Made by a program: the position numbers and the translations under genes. Shown in pieces: positions 16,401 to 24,782 of a stretch of 37,595 nucleotides of DNA (its first letter is position 1; each line of letters begins with the position of its first letter). This DNA comes from CAZUFB01 sp964619775 (GTDB taxonomy: Bacteria > Actinomycetota > Coriobacteriia > Coriobacteriales > UMGS124). The stretch is taken from the NCBI GenBank assembly GCA_964619775.1, contig CAZUFB010000013.1, positions 1 to 37,595 of the forward strand, read 5' to 3'. The notes under the pieces were generated by a model. The model was not told where the DNA came from. It ran no database searches and worked only from the letters and a program-made list of their open reading frames with translations.

Positions 16401-18596
16401 CTACGAGGACGGTGCGATTTGCAGCTTGTCCAAGGCCTCCTGCATGATGACGGCCCAATTCGCGCCGACCGCCGTGGAGCCGGTCGCGTTGGGGACGTAG
16501 TCTACCAGGACGTACACCAACACGCGCGGGTCGTCGGTCGGGCCGAAGCCGATGAACGACACCGTATATTTCCCGTCGATGTAGAGGCCCGTGGTGTCGT
16601 CCACGCGCTCGGCGGTGCCCGTCTTGGTGGAAAGGCGGTACCCCTCGATGCGGCCTGTGCGGCCGTAGCCGTTCTCGGTGACGCTGTACATCATCTCGGC
16701 CACCTGGTCGGCCGTCGCCGTGGCGATGGCGCGCTCGCCTTCCTCGTACTCCACGTCGGTGCCCCCGCGGTTCACAAGGAAATGCGGCTGCACGAGCACA
16801 CCCTCGTTGGCGATGGCCGAAATGGCACGCGCCACCTGCACAGGCGGCACTGCAAGACCCTGCCCGAACGCCATCGCAGTCCAGGCACCCGTGTAGTCCT
16901 CGAGATCGGAGACCAGGCCCAATGCTTCGCCGGGGTAGTCCACGCCCGTGAGGGTGCCGATCTTGAACTGCTCAAAGTACTCGGCAAAGTTCTCGGCGCC
17001 GATGCTCTCGGCCACCAGCACGGCGCCGACGTTGCTCGACAGCTCGAGGATGTTGGTGAGCGTCATCGTCGTGTCGTAGTCGCGCCCGTCGGAATCGCCC
17101 ACCGTGTCGTCTCCCACTTCGATGTTTGCCGGCACGTAGTAGGACGTCTCGGGCGTCGCGACGCCCAGGTCGATGGCGGCCGAGGCGGTGATGGGCTTCA
17201 CGGTGGAGCCCGGCTCGTAGGAATCGCTCACGCAGCGCAGGTTGAACGCCTCGGTGGTGGCCGTGGAAAAGTCACCCGGGTCGAGGTAGGGCGTCGAGCA
17301 GCAGGCCAGGATCTCGCCGGTGCGCGGCTGCATGACGACGACGCAGCCGTCGCCGGCCTCCCACTCCTCGATGATGGCTGTCAGCTGCTCTTGCGCCACG
17401 CGCTGGATGTCGATGTCGATCGAGATGACGATGTTCTCGCCGTCGACCGGGTCGACGCGCTCGTACTGACCGCCCACGATCGGCGCGCCGTAGAGGCCGC
17501 GCTCCTGAATAAGGTAGCCATCGGTGCCGCTGAGCACGTCGTCGTACTGCAGCTCGAGGCCTGTGAGGCCCTGCCCGTCGGTGCCCACGCAGCCCACGAC
17601 GTTGCCGGCGACCTCGCCCATCGGGTAGACGCGCTTGGAGGTATCCTCGTACTCGATGCCGCCTAGCTCCTCCAGGTCCGCCTCGCTGCGCTCGGTGTTG
17701 GTGCTGTCGAACGCGGCGCGTAGCTGCTCGGCGACCTCGGGGTCGACCTTCGTGGCGATGTACACGTAGCTGTCATCGCCCTCGATCAGCGCGGCATAGG
17801 AGCTCGCATCGCCGCCCAGCACGCTTGCCAGGACGTTCGCGGTCGCGTTGACCTCGGTGATGCGGTCGGGGTGGGCGGCGATGTTCACCGCGTCGACCGA
17901 ACGCGCCAAGACGTTGCCGTTGCGGTCGTAGATGCCTCCTCGGCGGTGCGCCAGCGTGAGACGCGCCGTGCGTTCGTTCTTGGCCGCCGTCGACAGGGTG
18001 CCCGTGGCAATCGCCTGCAGGTAGACAAGCCGCCCCGCCATCACGAGGAACATGGTCCCCAGCAGGCCGCCCACGAACGCCTCGCGCGAGTAGGGTTTGC
18101 GCGAGAAACGGCGAACCGCACGGGCCAGCGCGTTTCCGGCCGAGACGGCCTTCGCACTGCCCAAATCCGCCCGGCAGGCAGAAGAGCTGAGGTCCCCCTG
18201 CGGGGCGTCACCGTAGCCGGCCTGCGGTCCGGAAGGCGTCGCCGGCTCGAAGTGCGGCGCTCCCGCATGGTGCGACGACGCCGACGTACGGTCGAAGTCG
18301 TCGCGGGGGATGCGACCCGCAGGACGCGTCGTCTGATGCCCGGACGAACGATCGGACGAACGATCGTAAGAACGCTCCGACGAGTGCGAACGCCCTGACT
18401 CTAAAGTTAAACCTTTTGTTGAACGTGAGTCTAAACGTGAGGGTGAAGTAGAGCTTGAGGCCTGATACCGCCCCTCAACGTGCTCGTCGACAGAAGCTCC
18501 TACTTCGTCACGGTCATACCGGCGGACATGGCGATACTCCGACGAGCTGGCTTCCTCGTTGGAGCGTGCGCGCGAGTGGTCGTCGCGGCCGCGCAT
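16401..18596 (-). CDS. ftsI: FtsI-type transpeptidase (class B PBP) with long cytoplasmic head
   Basis: A 731-residue septal transpeptidase that cross-links peptidoglycan with FtsW. A hydrophilic Ser/Arg/Asp-rich head of about 170 residues precedes the one membrane segment (about 174-198), then the dimerisation domain starting RRGGIYDRNGNVLA, and the penicillin-binding domain. Active-site motifs are all present: STVK (S464), SSN (520-522) and KTGT (658-661). No C-terminal PASTA domains are seen. The head contains a tandem 12-bp DNA repeat (18342-18365) encoding repeated D-R-S-S. The ATG follows the ftsL-like stop by 3 nt with a poor ribosome site, so coupling to that gene is likely. Confidence 0.93.
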   Translation of the reverse strand: MRGRDDHSRARSNEEASSSEYRHVRRYDRDEVGASVDEHVEGRYQASSSTSPSRLDSRSTKGLTLESGRSHSSERSYDRSSDRSSGHQTTRPAGRIPRDDFDRTSASSHHAGAPHFEPATPSGPQAGYGDAPQGDLSSSACRADLGSAKAVSAGNALARAVRRFSRKPYSREAFVGGLLGTMFLVMAGRLVYLQAIATGTLSTAAKNERTARLTLAHRRGGIYDRNGNVLARSVDAVNIAAHPDRITEVNATANVLASVLGGDASSYAALIEGDDSYVYIATKVDPEVAEQLRAAFDSTNTERSEADLEELGGIEYEDTSKRVYPMGEVAGNVVGCVGTDGQGLTGLELQYDDVLSGTDGYLIQERGLYGAPIVGGQYERVDPVDGENIVISIDIDIQRVAQEQLTAIIEEWEAGDGCVVVMQPRTGEILACCSTPYLDPGDFSTATTEAFNLRCVSDSYEPGSTVKPITASAAIDLGVATPETSYYVPANIEVGDDTVGDSDGRDYDTTMTLTNILELSSNVGAVLVAESIGAENFAEYFEQFKIGTLTGVDYPGEALGLVSDLEDYTGAWTAMAFGQGLAVPPVQVARAISAIANEGVLVQPHFLVNRGGTDVEYEEGERAIATATADQVAEMMYSVTENGYGRTGRIEGYRLSTKTGTAERVDDTTGLYIDGKYTVSFIGFGPTDDPRVLVYVLVDYVPNATGSTAVGANWAVIMQEALDKLQIAPSS

Positions 18597-18599
18597 GGG

Positions 18600-19079
18600 C
18601 TACTCAATCGACAGGTCGTCGTCGGCGGTCGTACTGGCCGACAGGTCGATCACGGTCACGCTCTCAGCGGAAACCATGCCGTATACATCGGTCGCAAGCG
18701 ACGTAATGCGGTCGGCGTTGCTGTAAACCGCCTGCTGGACTTCAAGCTCGGAACCGAGTGAACGGGCCTCTTCAAGCTGGTCATAAAGGGTGGCGTTGTC
18801 GGAGGCAAAGCCAAAGGCAAGGGCTATCAGCAGGATGCGCGCCAAGGCGGCGACCGCCAACACGGCGGCGAAGGCAACCGCGCACTTGATGCCCGTCACC
18901 GCAATGGGCGACAGGACCGTCTGCGTCTGCTCCTGACGGCCGATGCGCCCGCGCGACCCGGGGAGCACCGTAAGCTGACGTGAGGGCTGTTGCAGGGCTT
19001 CTTCGCGCTCAACAGGCTCAAGGTCGAATTCGACCGCCGCGCTACCCTCCACATAGTACTGCCGCTGTGGATACGCCAT
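18600..19079 (-). CDS. ftsL: FtsL/DivIC-like small bitopic divisome protein
   Basis: A 159-residue protein with an N-terminal cytoplasmic region, one long hydrophobic segment (about 58-92), then a short coiled coil (about 95-130, DQLEEARSLGSELEVQQA) and an acidic tail. FtsL is poorly conserved, so the call rests on architecture and position between rsmH and ftsI, exactly where FtsL is found. GGGAGG precedes the ATG by about 9 nt. It would form the FtsQ-FtsL-DivIC complex that activates FtsW-FtsI. Confidence 0.78.
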   Translation of the reverse strand: MAYPQRQYYVEGSAAVEFDLEPVEREEALQQPSRQLTVLPGSRGRIGRQEQTQTVLSPIAVTGIKCAVAFAAVLAVAALARILLIALAFGFASDNATLYDQLEEARSLGSELEVQQAVYSNADRITSLATDVYGMVSAESVTVIDLSASTTADDDLSIE

Positions 19080-19137
19080 TCACCGTCACCTCCCGTTGCA
19101 TCCGGCCGTTGCCGGCCATCCTCTGCCGTATTTCGCG

Positions 19138-20115
19138 CTAACCCAGCTTACGGGCTGCGCGAATCTTCGCACTGCGCGAACGCGGATTGCGTTCCACCTC
19201 TTCGGGGCTTGGGACGCGCGGTTTGCGCCCCATAGGCTCCAACACCGGCACGCACCCGCACACGCACACCGGAAGGCCCGGTGGGCACGTGCACGTCTGC
19301 GAAAGCTCGCGAAACAGGTTTTTCACGATGCGATCTTCCAACGAATGATAACTGATGACACAAACGCGACCGCCGGGATTGAGCCATCGCACGGCAGCTT
19401 CAAGACCTTGCCTCAAGGCATCCATCTCGTGGTTGACCTCGATGCGCAGAGCTTGGAAGGTCTGACGTGCAGGGTGGTGGCCGCCCTGGCGGCGCTCCGC
19501 TGCAGGAATCGCCCTCTTAACGACGTCCACGAGTTCGAGCGTGGTCCGTATCGGGGCGTGGGTGCGCTGCTGCACAACGCACTTCGCGATACGGGCGGCC
19601 CACTTTTCCTCTCCATTCACGCGCAAGACCCGAGCGAGGTCGGCTTCGTTGTAGTGGTTTATGACCTCAGCTGCAGTTAAAGTGTTGTTCCTCGGGTCCA
19701 TACGCATGTCGAGCGGAGCGTCCTCGTGGTACGAGAAGCCCCTTGACGGAATGTCAAGCTGGGGGGAACTCACGCCAAGGTCGAACAGGAAGCAGTCGAC
19801 CCCCGGCACCTCCGCCTGCTGGAGCAGGCGGTCGAGATCCGAGAAGTTCCCCTTGAGCTGGATAGACTTGACTTCGGGTGTGTTTGTCCGGATGCGCTCG
19901 CCGGCCACTTCTAAGGCGAGGTCGTCTTGGTCGATGCCGATGAGCAGTCCGGACGGGCTGCAGCGTCTACCCAGTTCAAGAGAGTGGCCGGCGCCCCCGA
20001 GCGTACAGTCGCACACGGTGTCGCCGTCACTTGGAGACAGGATCTCCAGAACTTCGTCCAACATGACAGGTACATGCCGGTATTCGGGTGTCAAGGCTCG
20101 CTCACGCTCCCCCAC
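19138..20115 (-). CDS. rsmH: 16S rRNA (cytosine1402-N4)-methyltransferase RsmH
   Basis: A 325-residue SAM-dependent methyltransferase that modifies C1402 of 16S rRNA, normally encoded after mraZ. Motifs: HVPVMLDEVLEIL, the SAM loop DCTLGGAGHS, DLGVSSPQLDIPSRGFSY, APLDMRMD, TFQALRIEVN and ISYHSLEDRIVK. All are typical and the length is normal. The likely start is GTG 20115 with AAAGGG upstream, 21 nt after the mraZ stop. Confidence 0.96.
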   Translation of the reverse strand: MGERERALTPEYRHVPVMLDEVLEILSPSDGDTVCDCTLGGAGHSLELGRRCSPSGLLIGIDQDDLALEVAGERIRTNTPEVKSIQLKGNFSDLDRLLQQAEVPGVDCFLFDLGVSSPQLDIPSRGFSYHEDAPLDMRMDPRNNTLTAAEVINHYNEADLARVLRVNGEEKWAARIAKCVVQQRTHAPIRTTLELVDVVKRAIPAAERRQGGHHPARQTFQALRIEVNHEMDALRQGLEAAVRWLNPGGRVCVISYHSLEDRIVKNLFRELSQTCTCPPGLPVCVCGCVPVLEPMGRKPRVPSPEEVERNPRSRSAKIRAARKLG

Positions 20116-20136
20116 GTCCGCCCTTTCGCCGCCGGT

Positions 20137-20616
20137 CTAGTCGACCATGAAGTCCATGTCGAGCAGCTCGTCCTCCACGGCCGAGAACCTCGCGCGGTCG
20201 ACGATCTGGAGATAGTCGCCGGAGCCGATGATGGTCACGTCCTTCTCCAGACCGACAAGCCTGCGAAGCTTGGCGCTGATGCCGATTCGTCCGGCCGAAT
20301 CGATGTCGGCGTCCTCGGCAAAGGCCATCAGCCTCGTCCTGAGACTGACGTCCTTGGACGAACGCGGGTTGTATCCATTCGGGAAGAAGCTGTCGTACCA
20401 GGCCTTGTAGGCCTTCGGACTGAAGACGTAAACGGCCTTCTTGTCGAGCGAAAGCACGGTCTTGACGGTCGAAGGGAGGAACCGGCGGATCTTGGCGGGC
20501 AAGGAGACGCGCCCCTTTGCGTCGAGCGTGTGTTCGAACGTTCCGGTGAAGCACGGCTCCAGAACCTCTTGCGGCTCCTGTTGCATTTCCTGCTCCTGAG
20601 CCGCCTGCTGTTCCAT
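20137..20616 (-). CDS. mraZ: Transcriptional regulator MraZ
   Basis: A 159-residue protein with two AbrB-like half domains carrying DAKGRVSLP (32-40) and DSAGRIGIS (106-114). MraZ is a ring-forming DNA-binding regulator of the dcw operon that recognises TGGG-containing direct repeats before its own gene; such repeats are present here. The N-terminus is about 20 residues longer than usual and Gln/Glu-rich. GGAGG lies close to ATG 20616; an in-frame ATG at 20586, also preceded by GGAGCAGGAA, would give a more typical length. Confidence 0.95.
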   Translation of the reverse strand: MEQQAAQEQEMQQEPQEVLEPCFTGTFEHTLDAKGRVSLPAKIRRFLPSTVKTVLSLDKKAVYVFSPKAYKAWYDSFFPNGYNPRSSKDVSLRTRLMAFAEDADIDSAGRIGISAKLRRLVGLEKDVTIIGSGDYLQIVDRARFSAVEDELLDMDFMVD

Positions 20617-20939
20617 CCCTCCTCCTCTCAGTCAATCGAGAGCGCCATCCTGAATGTACGGTCTAGGATACACCAACATTTATGACATTTCATCCCACCG
20701 GGTGCAATTTTATCCCACCAACATGATGCTTGAACCCACCCCAGACATGCCAACGACAATCGGCGAACAGCCGTTAACACAAGATGTTGGGAAGATGACA
20801 GGCCGGAGACACCACATACCCAACAAGGCCGCGTAAAGACGCCGGGGTGGGCGGTGAAGCGCAGGCGTGCGCCCGTCCCGCACAGCCGGCGCAACCCAGC
20901 ACACGCCGCACACATCCGTCGGCGAACGGCGGGCGATCC
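20617..20939. other. Gene-free stretch between mraZ and xerD
   Basis: About 320 nt. The mraZ-proximal half is AT-rich and holds the MraZ boxes; a degenerate copy of the motif (GTTGGTG, 20671-20677) is also present. The xerD-proximal half (about 20760-20939) shows no convincing gene, and no clear terminator for xerD. Confidence 0.6.
20691..20740 (-). promoter_or_regulatory. MraZ-box direct repeats and likely dcw promoter
   Basis: On the minus strand GGTGGGA occurs at 20693-20699 and 20713-20719, and GGTGGGT at 20734-20740, so the starts are 20 and 21 bp apart. The two closest to the gene continue as GGTGGGATGAAAT and GGTGGGATAAAAT. Between them lies TTGCAC (20701-20706), 17 nt from CATAAA, a plausible promoter overlapping the repeats. 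Known MraZ operators are TGGGN repeats on a 10-bp grid, and a 20-bp step fits two such units. Confidence 0.75.
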
Positions 20940-21878
20940 CTACACGTTGCCCGGCGACCGGACGTGCGCCCGCGGGTGCGCCGAGAGGTACTCCTCGCGC
21001 AGGTGCTCTCGGTCGACGTGGGTGTAGATCTGGGTGGTGGAGATGTCGGCGTGGCCGAGGATCTCCTGCAGGACGCGCAGGTCGGCGCCGCCGGCTAGCA
21101 TGTGCGTCGCAAAGGCGTGGCGCAGGGTGTGGGGGTGGAGACCCGCAATGCCCGCGGCGGTGCCCGCGCGCTCGACCACACGGTGCACGGCCTGGCGGGT
21201 GATGCGCCGCCCGCGGGCGTTGAGGAAGACCGCGTCGGGATCGACGGGCACGACGGACGCCGACGTGTGCAGACCCGGACGCCCGGATGCGAGGTAGTCG
21301 GCCAAGGCGCGCAAGGCCGAGCCCACGACAGGCACGAGCCGCTCCTTGCCGCCTTTGCCGAAGATGCGCAAGAAACCCTCTTCGAGGTGGCAGGCCGACA
21401 GGTCCAGACCGCACAGCTCGCTCACGCGCAGCCCGCAGCCGTAGAGCACCTCGAGCATGGCGCGGTCGCGCCGGCCGCGCGGCGTGTCCTCGAACGGCTG
21501 GTCGAGCAGTGCGAATGCCTGGGCGACCGTTATGGAGTGCGGCAGGCGGGCGGGCTTTTTGGGCAGACGCACGTCCGCCGTGGGCATCGTTTCGGCAAGC
21601 CCGTCGGTATAGAGAAACCTGTGGAAGCCCTTGATGGCCGAGACCGCCCGCTCGACGCTCGACGCCGCCTTCCCCTGACCGCGCAGGTAGGCCGCATAGC
21701 GCTCCACGTCGCCGCGGACCACCTCGTCGGGGGCATCCTCGTCGCACTCCTGTCCAAGCCAGGCAACCCACGAGCGCAAGTCGCGCCCGTAGGCCGCCAC
21801 GGTGTTGCGCGCGGCACCCTTCTCCACACGCAGGTAGTCGAGGTATTCATCTAAGCCGCGTTCGAGCCCGCTCGCCAC
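20940..21878 (-). CDS. xerD: Tyrosine recombinase XerD/XerC type
   Basis: A 312-residue site-specific recombinase, probably the chromosome-dimer resolvase acting at dif. The N-terminal SAM-like DNA-binding domain covers 1-90. The catalytic set is complete: R151 (GCGLRVSEL), K175 (FGKGGKERLVP), H250 and R253 (HPHTLRHAFATH), H276 (ILGHADISTTQ), Y285 (IYTHVD). Its place between pyrG and the dcw cluster and the lack of any integron or phage genes favour a housekeeping role. The start is GTG 21878 with AGGCG upstream, 24 nt after the pyrG stop, so the two are probably co-transcribed. Confidence 0.92.
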   Translation of the reverse strand: MASGLERGLDEYLDYLRVEKGAARNTVAAYGRDLRSWVAWLGQECDEDAPDEVVRGDVERYAAYLRGQGKAASSVERAVSAIKGFHRFLYTDGLAETMPTADVRLPKKPARLPHSITVAQAFALLDQPFEDTPRGRRDRAMLEVLYGCGLRVSELCGLDLSACHLEEGFLRIFGKGGKERLVPVVGSALRALADYLASGRPGLHTSASVVPVDPDAVFLNARGRRITRQAVHRVVERAGTAAGIAGLHPHTLRHAFATHMLAGGADLRVLQEILGHADISTTQIYTHVDREHLREEYLSAHPRAHVRSPGNV

Positions 21879-21902
21879 CAGGAGACGCCTTGCCGCCTGC
21901 GC

Positions 21903-23555
21903 CTATGCGTCGCAGCCGCATGCAGAGGACATACGGGCGTCACCGTAGGCGCAGGCGGCCTTGATAAAGCCCTTAAACAGGGGGTGGGGCTTGGTGGGAC
22001 GGCTCTTGAACTCGGGGTGGAACTGGCCGGCGACGTACCAGGGGTGCACGTCTGTGGGCAGCTCGACCATCTCGACGAGCTTTCCGTTGGGCGAGGTGCC
22101 GCACACGGTGAGGCCGGCCCCCTCGATCTGGTCGCGGAACTCGTTGTTCATCTCAAAGCGGTGGCGGTGGCGCTCCGAAATCTCGGGGACGCCGTAGCAT
22201 GCGGCCGCCAGCGTGCCGGGCTTCACGACGCAGGGGTAGGCGCCCAGGCGCATCGTGCCGCCCATATCGACGATGCCGGCCTGGTCGGGCATCAGGTTGA
22301 TGACCGGGTGGGACGTCGACTCGCTGAACTCGGCGGAATGCGCGTCGGCCCAGCCGAGCACGTTGCGCGCGTACTCGCACACCGCAACCTGCATGCCCAG
22401 ACAGATGCCCAGGTAGGGAACCTTGTTCACGCGCGCGTAGTGGGCGGCGGCAAGCTTGCCCTCGAAACCGCGCTGGCCGAAGCCGCCCGGCACCAGGATG
22501 CCGTCTGCCCCGCCGAGCACCGCCTCGACGCCGGACGCCGTCAGCTCCTCGCCGTCGACAAGCTCGATGTCGACCTTGCGGCCGTTGGCGACGCCCGCGT
22601 GGTGCAGCGCCTCGATGACCGACAGGTAGGCGTCGGGCAGCTGGATGTATTTACCGACGACTTTGATGTTCACCGTCGGCTCGTCTGAGGTGTCGGCCGC
22701 GGCCTTCGCGGCGAGGAAGGCGTTCCACTCGGCCATGTCGCTCGTGTGTTGGTCGAGGCCCAGACGCTCGCAGACCTTGAGGTCGAAACCCTGCTCGGCC
22801 AGCAGATTGGGCACGTCGTAGATGGACGGGCAGTCGCTGTTGACGAACACCTCGTCCTGGTCGACGTCGCAGAACGACGCAACCTTGGCGCAGATCTTGG
22901 AGTCGACCTCGTGGTCGGACCGCAGGACGATGATGTCGGGCGAGACGCCCAGGCTGCGCAGTTCCTTGACCGAGTGCTGCGTGGGTTTGGTCTTGACCTC
23001 GTGGGAAGCGGCGATATAGGGCAGCAGCGACACGTGGATGTAGCACACGTTGCCGTAGCCGACGTCCTTGCGGAACTGGCGGATGGCCTCGATGAAGGGC
23101 TGCGACTCGATGTCGCCGATGGTGCCGCCGATCTCGGTGATGACGACGTCTGCCTCGGTCTTCTCGGCCAGACGGTGGATGCGCGCCTTGATCTCGTTGG
23201 TGACGTGCGGGATGACCTGCACCGTGCCGCCGAGGAAGTCGCCGTGGCGCTCGCGGTTGATGAGCGTCTGGTAGACCGAGCCCTGCGTGACGTTGGAGTC
23301 GCGGTTGAGGTTCTCGTCGATGAAGCGCTCGTAGTGGCCCAGGTCGAGGTCGCCCTCGTGGCCGTCGTCGGTCACGAACACCTCGCCGTGCTGGAACGGG
23401 CTCATCGTGCCCGGGTCGACGTTGAGGTAGGGGTCCATCTTCTGCATCGTGACCTTGTACCCGCGCGACTTAAGAAGGCGCCCAAGCGACGCCGCCGTGA
23501 TGCCCTTGCCCAGGGACGACACGACACCGCCGGTTACAAACACATGCTTCGTCAT
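21903..23555 (-). CDS. pyrG: CTP synthase
   Basis: A 550-residue enzyme that aminates UTP to CTP with ATP and glutamine. The N-terminal synthetase domain starts TKHVFVTGGVVSSLGKGITAASLG and carries DPYLNVDPGTMSPFQHGEVFVT and EIGGTIGDIES. The glutaminase domain has PGGFGQRG, the nucleophile in LGICLGMQ (C385), and H513/E515 in QFHPEFKSRP. ATG 23555 is the conserved family start; the open frame extends upstream without similarity. A short GGGG-TT-CCCC dyad overlaps the ribosome site. Confidence 0.98.
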   Translation of the reverse strand: MTKHVFVTGGVVSSLGKGITAASLGRLLKSRGYKVTMQKMDPYLNVDPGTMSPFQHGEVFVTDDGHEGDLDLGHYERFIDENLNRDSNVTQGSVYQTLINRERHGDFLGGTVQVIPHVTNEIKARIHRLAEKTEADVVITEIGGTIGDIESQPFIEAIRQFRKDVGYGNVCYIHVSLLPYIAASHEVKTKPTQHSVKELRSLGVSPDIIVLRSDHEVDSKICAKVASFCDVDQDEVFVNSDCPSIYDVPNLLAEQGFDLKVCERLGLDQHTSDMAEWNAFLAAKAAADTSDEPTVNIKVVGKYIQLPDAYLSVIEALHHAGVANGRKVDIELVDGEELTASGVEAVLGGADGILVPGGFGQRGFEGKLAAAHYARVNKVPYLGICLGMQVAVCEYARNVLGWADAHSAEFSESTSHPVINLMPDQAGIVDMGGTMRLGAYPCVVKPGTLAAACYGVPEISERHRHRFEMNNEFRDQIEGAGLTVCGTSPNGKLVEMVELPTDVHPWYVAGQFHPEFKSRPTKPHPLFKGFIKAACAYGDARMSSACGCDA

Positions 23556-23637
23556 AAGGGGAACCCCGCTCTCTTCCGCGCCGTTTGCGCCGCCCGCGCA
23601 CCTGCAGTTGGATGGACGCCTTCGATTACGGGAGACG

Positions 23638-23643
23638 ATTGTA
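23638..23643 (-). promoter_or_regulatory. Candidate pyrG -10 box
   Basis: TACAAT on the minus strand, 82 nt before the pyrG start. No good -35 hexamer is visible at 17 nt, so support is limited. Confidence 0.3.
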
Positions 23644-23854
23644 CGCCATGGGGAGCAGGGGCGCGGAGAGCCGCGAGCGCTCGCTACAAAAAGCGCGGGG
23701 ATACGGGGGCGCGGGACGACGACGGGGAGGGCGCACAGCGGGCGAAGCGCGGGTGGGCGGCACGGATGCCGGGATCGGGAGCGGGGTTCCGTCAAAAAGG
23801 CTGCCAACTATTCGTCCGCGAACCGGCAAAGTCCCCGGTACCGCCACATCCCGT

Positions 23855-23875
23855 ATATTGACACGATGACAGAAT
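23855..23875 (+). promoter_or_regulatory. TetR-type operator, copy 1
   Basis: A 21-bp imperfect palindrome with left arm ATATTGaCAC and right arm ATGaCAGAAT around one central base; 15 of 18 defined positions match the copy 2 consensus. It covers the -35 box. It differs at only two positions from the reverse complement of copy 3 by tetR. Confidence 0.7.
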
Positions 23876-23886
23876 GCGTGCATACT
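23858..23886 (+). promoter_or_regulatory. Promoter of the flavin reductase gene
   Basis: TTGACA (23858-23863), 17-nt spacer, CATACT (23881-23886). The -35 box lies inside the first operator copy and the expected start site lies at the edge of the second, a layout suited to tight repression. Confidence 0.65.
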
Positions 23887-23895
23887 GCTTTCCAT

Positions 23896-23916
23896 ATTCT
23901 GTCACTGTGTCAGAAT
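23896..23916 (+). promoter_or_regulatory. TetR-type operator, copy 2
   Basis: The best palindrome: left arm ATTCTGtCAC, centre T, right arm GTGtCAGAAT; the arms are exact inverted repeats apart from one base in each. Its centre is 41 bp (about four helical turns) from copy 1. Confidence 0.75.
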
Positions 23917-24024
23917 AAAATCCGTAGACCCAACAGCCCTGCGTCTCATCAAACCTGCAGGGTTTGCGAACCCACGGATTTCTACACCCCGAAGACCCTA
24001 CGAAGCCTGAAAGGACATCCCACC

Positions 24025-24582
24025 ATGAAGCAGGAGATCGGCTCCAAGCTCGCGCTCTACCCCATGCCCATCGCGCTCGTCGGCGCCATGAACGGCAGCA
24101 AGCCCACCTGGACCACGGTTGCCCACATGGGCATCATCGGCCACGACCGGGTGCTCGTAAGCCTCGCGGACGCACACTTCATCAACGGCGTCATCAAGCA
24201 GACCAACCACCTGTCCGTCAACCTCGTCTCGGAGCAGCTGCTGCCCGAGGTAGACGTCGCCGGGTCGGCCAGCGGCACCAAGACCGACAAGTCCGACCTG
24301 CTCGCCTACACCGTCGCCGGCAACGGCACGCCCCTGGCAGCCGACGCGCCGCTCTCGATGGCATGCTCGGTCGAGGACGTCTACCACACGCCCGGCTTCG
24401 AGAGCTTCATCTGCAGCATCGACGCCACCTACGTCGAGGAGCGCCACCTCGACGAGAGGGGCAAGATCGACTACGGCACGCTCAAGCCGGTACTGTTCGA
24501 CTTCCCCAACTACGAGTACCTGCGCACCGGCGACGTCATCGGGAAGTGCCTGAGCTTTAAGAAGGACGCCGAGACGAAGTAG
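24025..24582 (+). CDS. Flavin reductase-like FMN-binding protein
   Basis: A 185-residue protein resembling the flavin-reductase-like split-barrel family: it opens with KLALYPMPIALVGAMNGSKP and has TTVAHMGIIGHDRVLVSLA, the conserved NxxVK-like NGVIKQTNHLSVNLVS stretch, and a C-terminal DVIGKCLSFKKD. Members bind FMN and reduce it, or act as flavoredoxin-like electron carriers. AAAGGA lies 9 nt before the ATG. It is the first gene behind the operator-controlled promoter and likely heads the unit that includes the DUF362-flavodoxin and aldo/keto reductase genes. The partner and substrate are unknown. Confidence 0.82.
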   Translation: MKQEIGSKLALYPMPIALVGAMNGSKPTWTTVAHMGIIGHDRVLVSLADAHFINGVIKQTNHLSVNLVSEQLLPEVDVAGSASGTKTDKSDLLAYTVAGNGTPLAADAPLSMACSVEDVYHTPGFESFICSIDATYVEERHLDERGKIDYGTLKPVLFDFPNYEYLRTGDVIGKCLSFKKDAETK

Positions 24583-24591
24583 TGCTCGGAT

Positions 24592-24628
24592 CGGGCGGCT
24601 CATGCCGGGCGGAAGAGCATGCCGCCCG
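24592..24628 (+). other. Stem-loop after the flavin reductase gene
   Basis: CGGGCGGC pairs with GCCGCCCG, continued by ATGC/GCAT across a 2-nt bulge, 10 nt after the stop codon. No U-tract follows, so it may dampen or stabilise the transcript rather than end it. Confidence 0.5.
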
Positions 24629-24782
24629 ACGATCGTGCCCGCCCGGGGCAACGGGCGAACGGTCCAGTCGGTCGAACGCGCCCGCGGCCGCCGTCCCCGG
24701 TGGGCACGTCCCGAACACGAGCGTCCCCAACAGTGCAAACGGCCTTGCAGATCGCAACCGACGACAGCGAAAGGCGGTAACC

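Larger units (their letters stand above)
23556..24024. other. Divergent gap between pyrG and the flavin reductase gene
   Basis: 469 nt without a supported gene. The left part is GC-rich leader of pyrG and contains a perfect 12-bp palindrome GCGAGCGCTCGC (23673-23684). The right part (from about 23850) is AT-rich and holds a good sigma70-type promoter on the plus strand and two TetR-type operators. Confidence 0.7.

Noticed and set aside
18342..18365. Tandem GGACGAACGATC units as a possible regulatory repeat or CRISPR fragment
   Set aside because: Only two adjacent copies without spacers, and they fit in frame within the FtsI head. No CRISPR array or cas gene is seen in the window.
20940..21878. 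Tyrosine recombinase as a sign of a mobile element
   Set aside because: It has the XerD pattern, housekeeping neighbours (pyrG, mraZ) and no attachment-site duplication or phage genes nearby.
23673..23684. GCGAGCGCTCGC palindrome upstream of pyrG as a terminator
   Set aside because: There is no loop and no U-tract downstream in either direction, and no gene would end there. It may be chance in GC-rich DNA.
23449..24024. N-terminal extension of the flavin reductase by 192 codons
   Set aside because: The frame stays open but runs through the pyrG start, the promoter and both operators; the ATG at 24025 has a good ribosome site and fits the family start.
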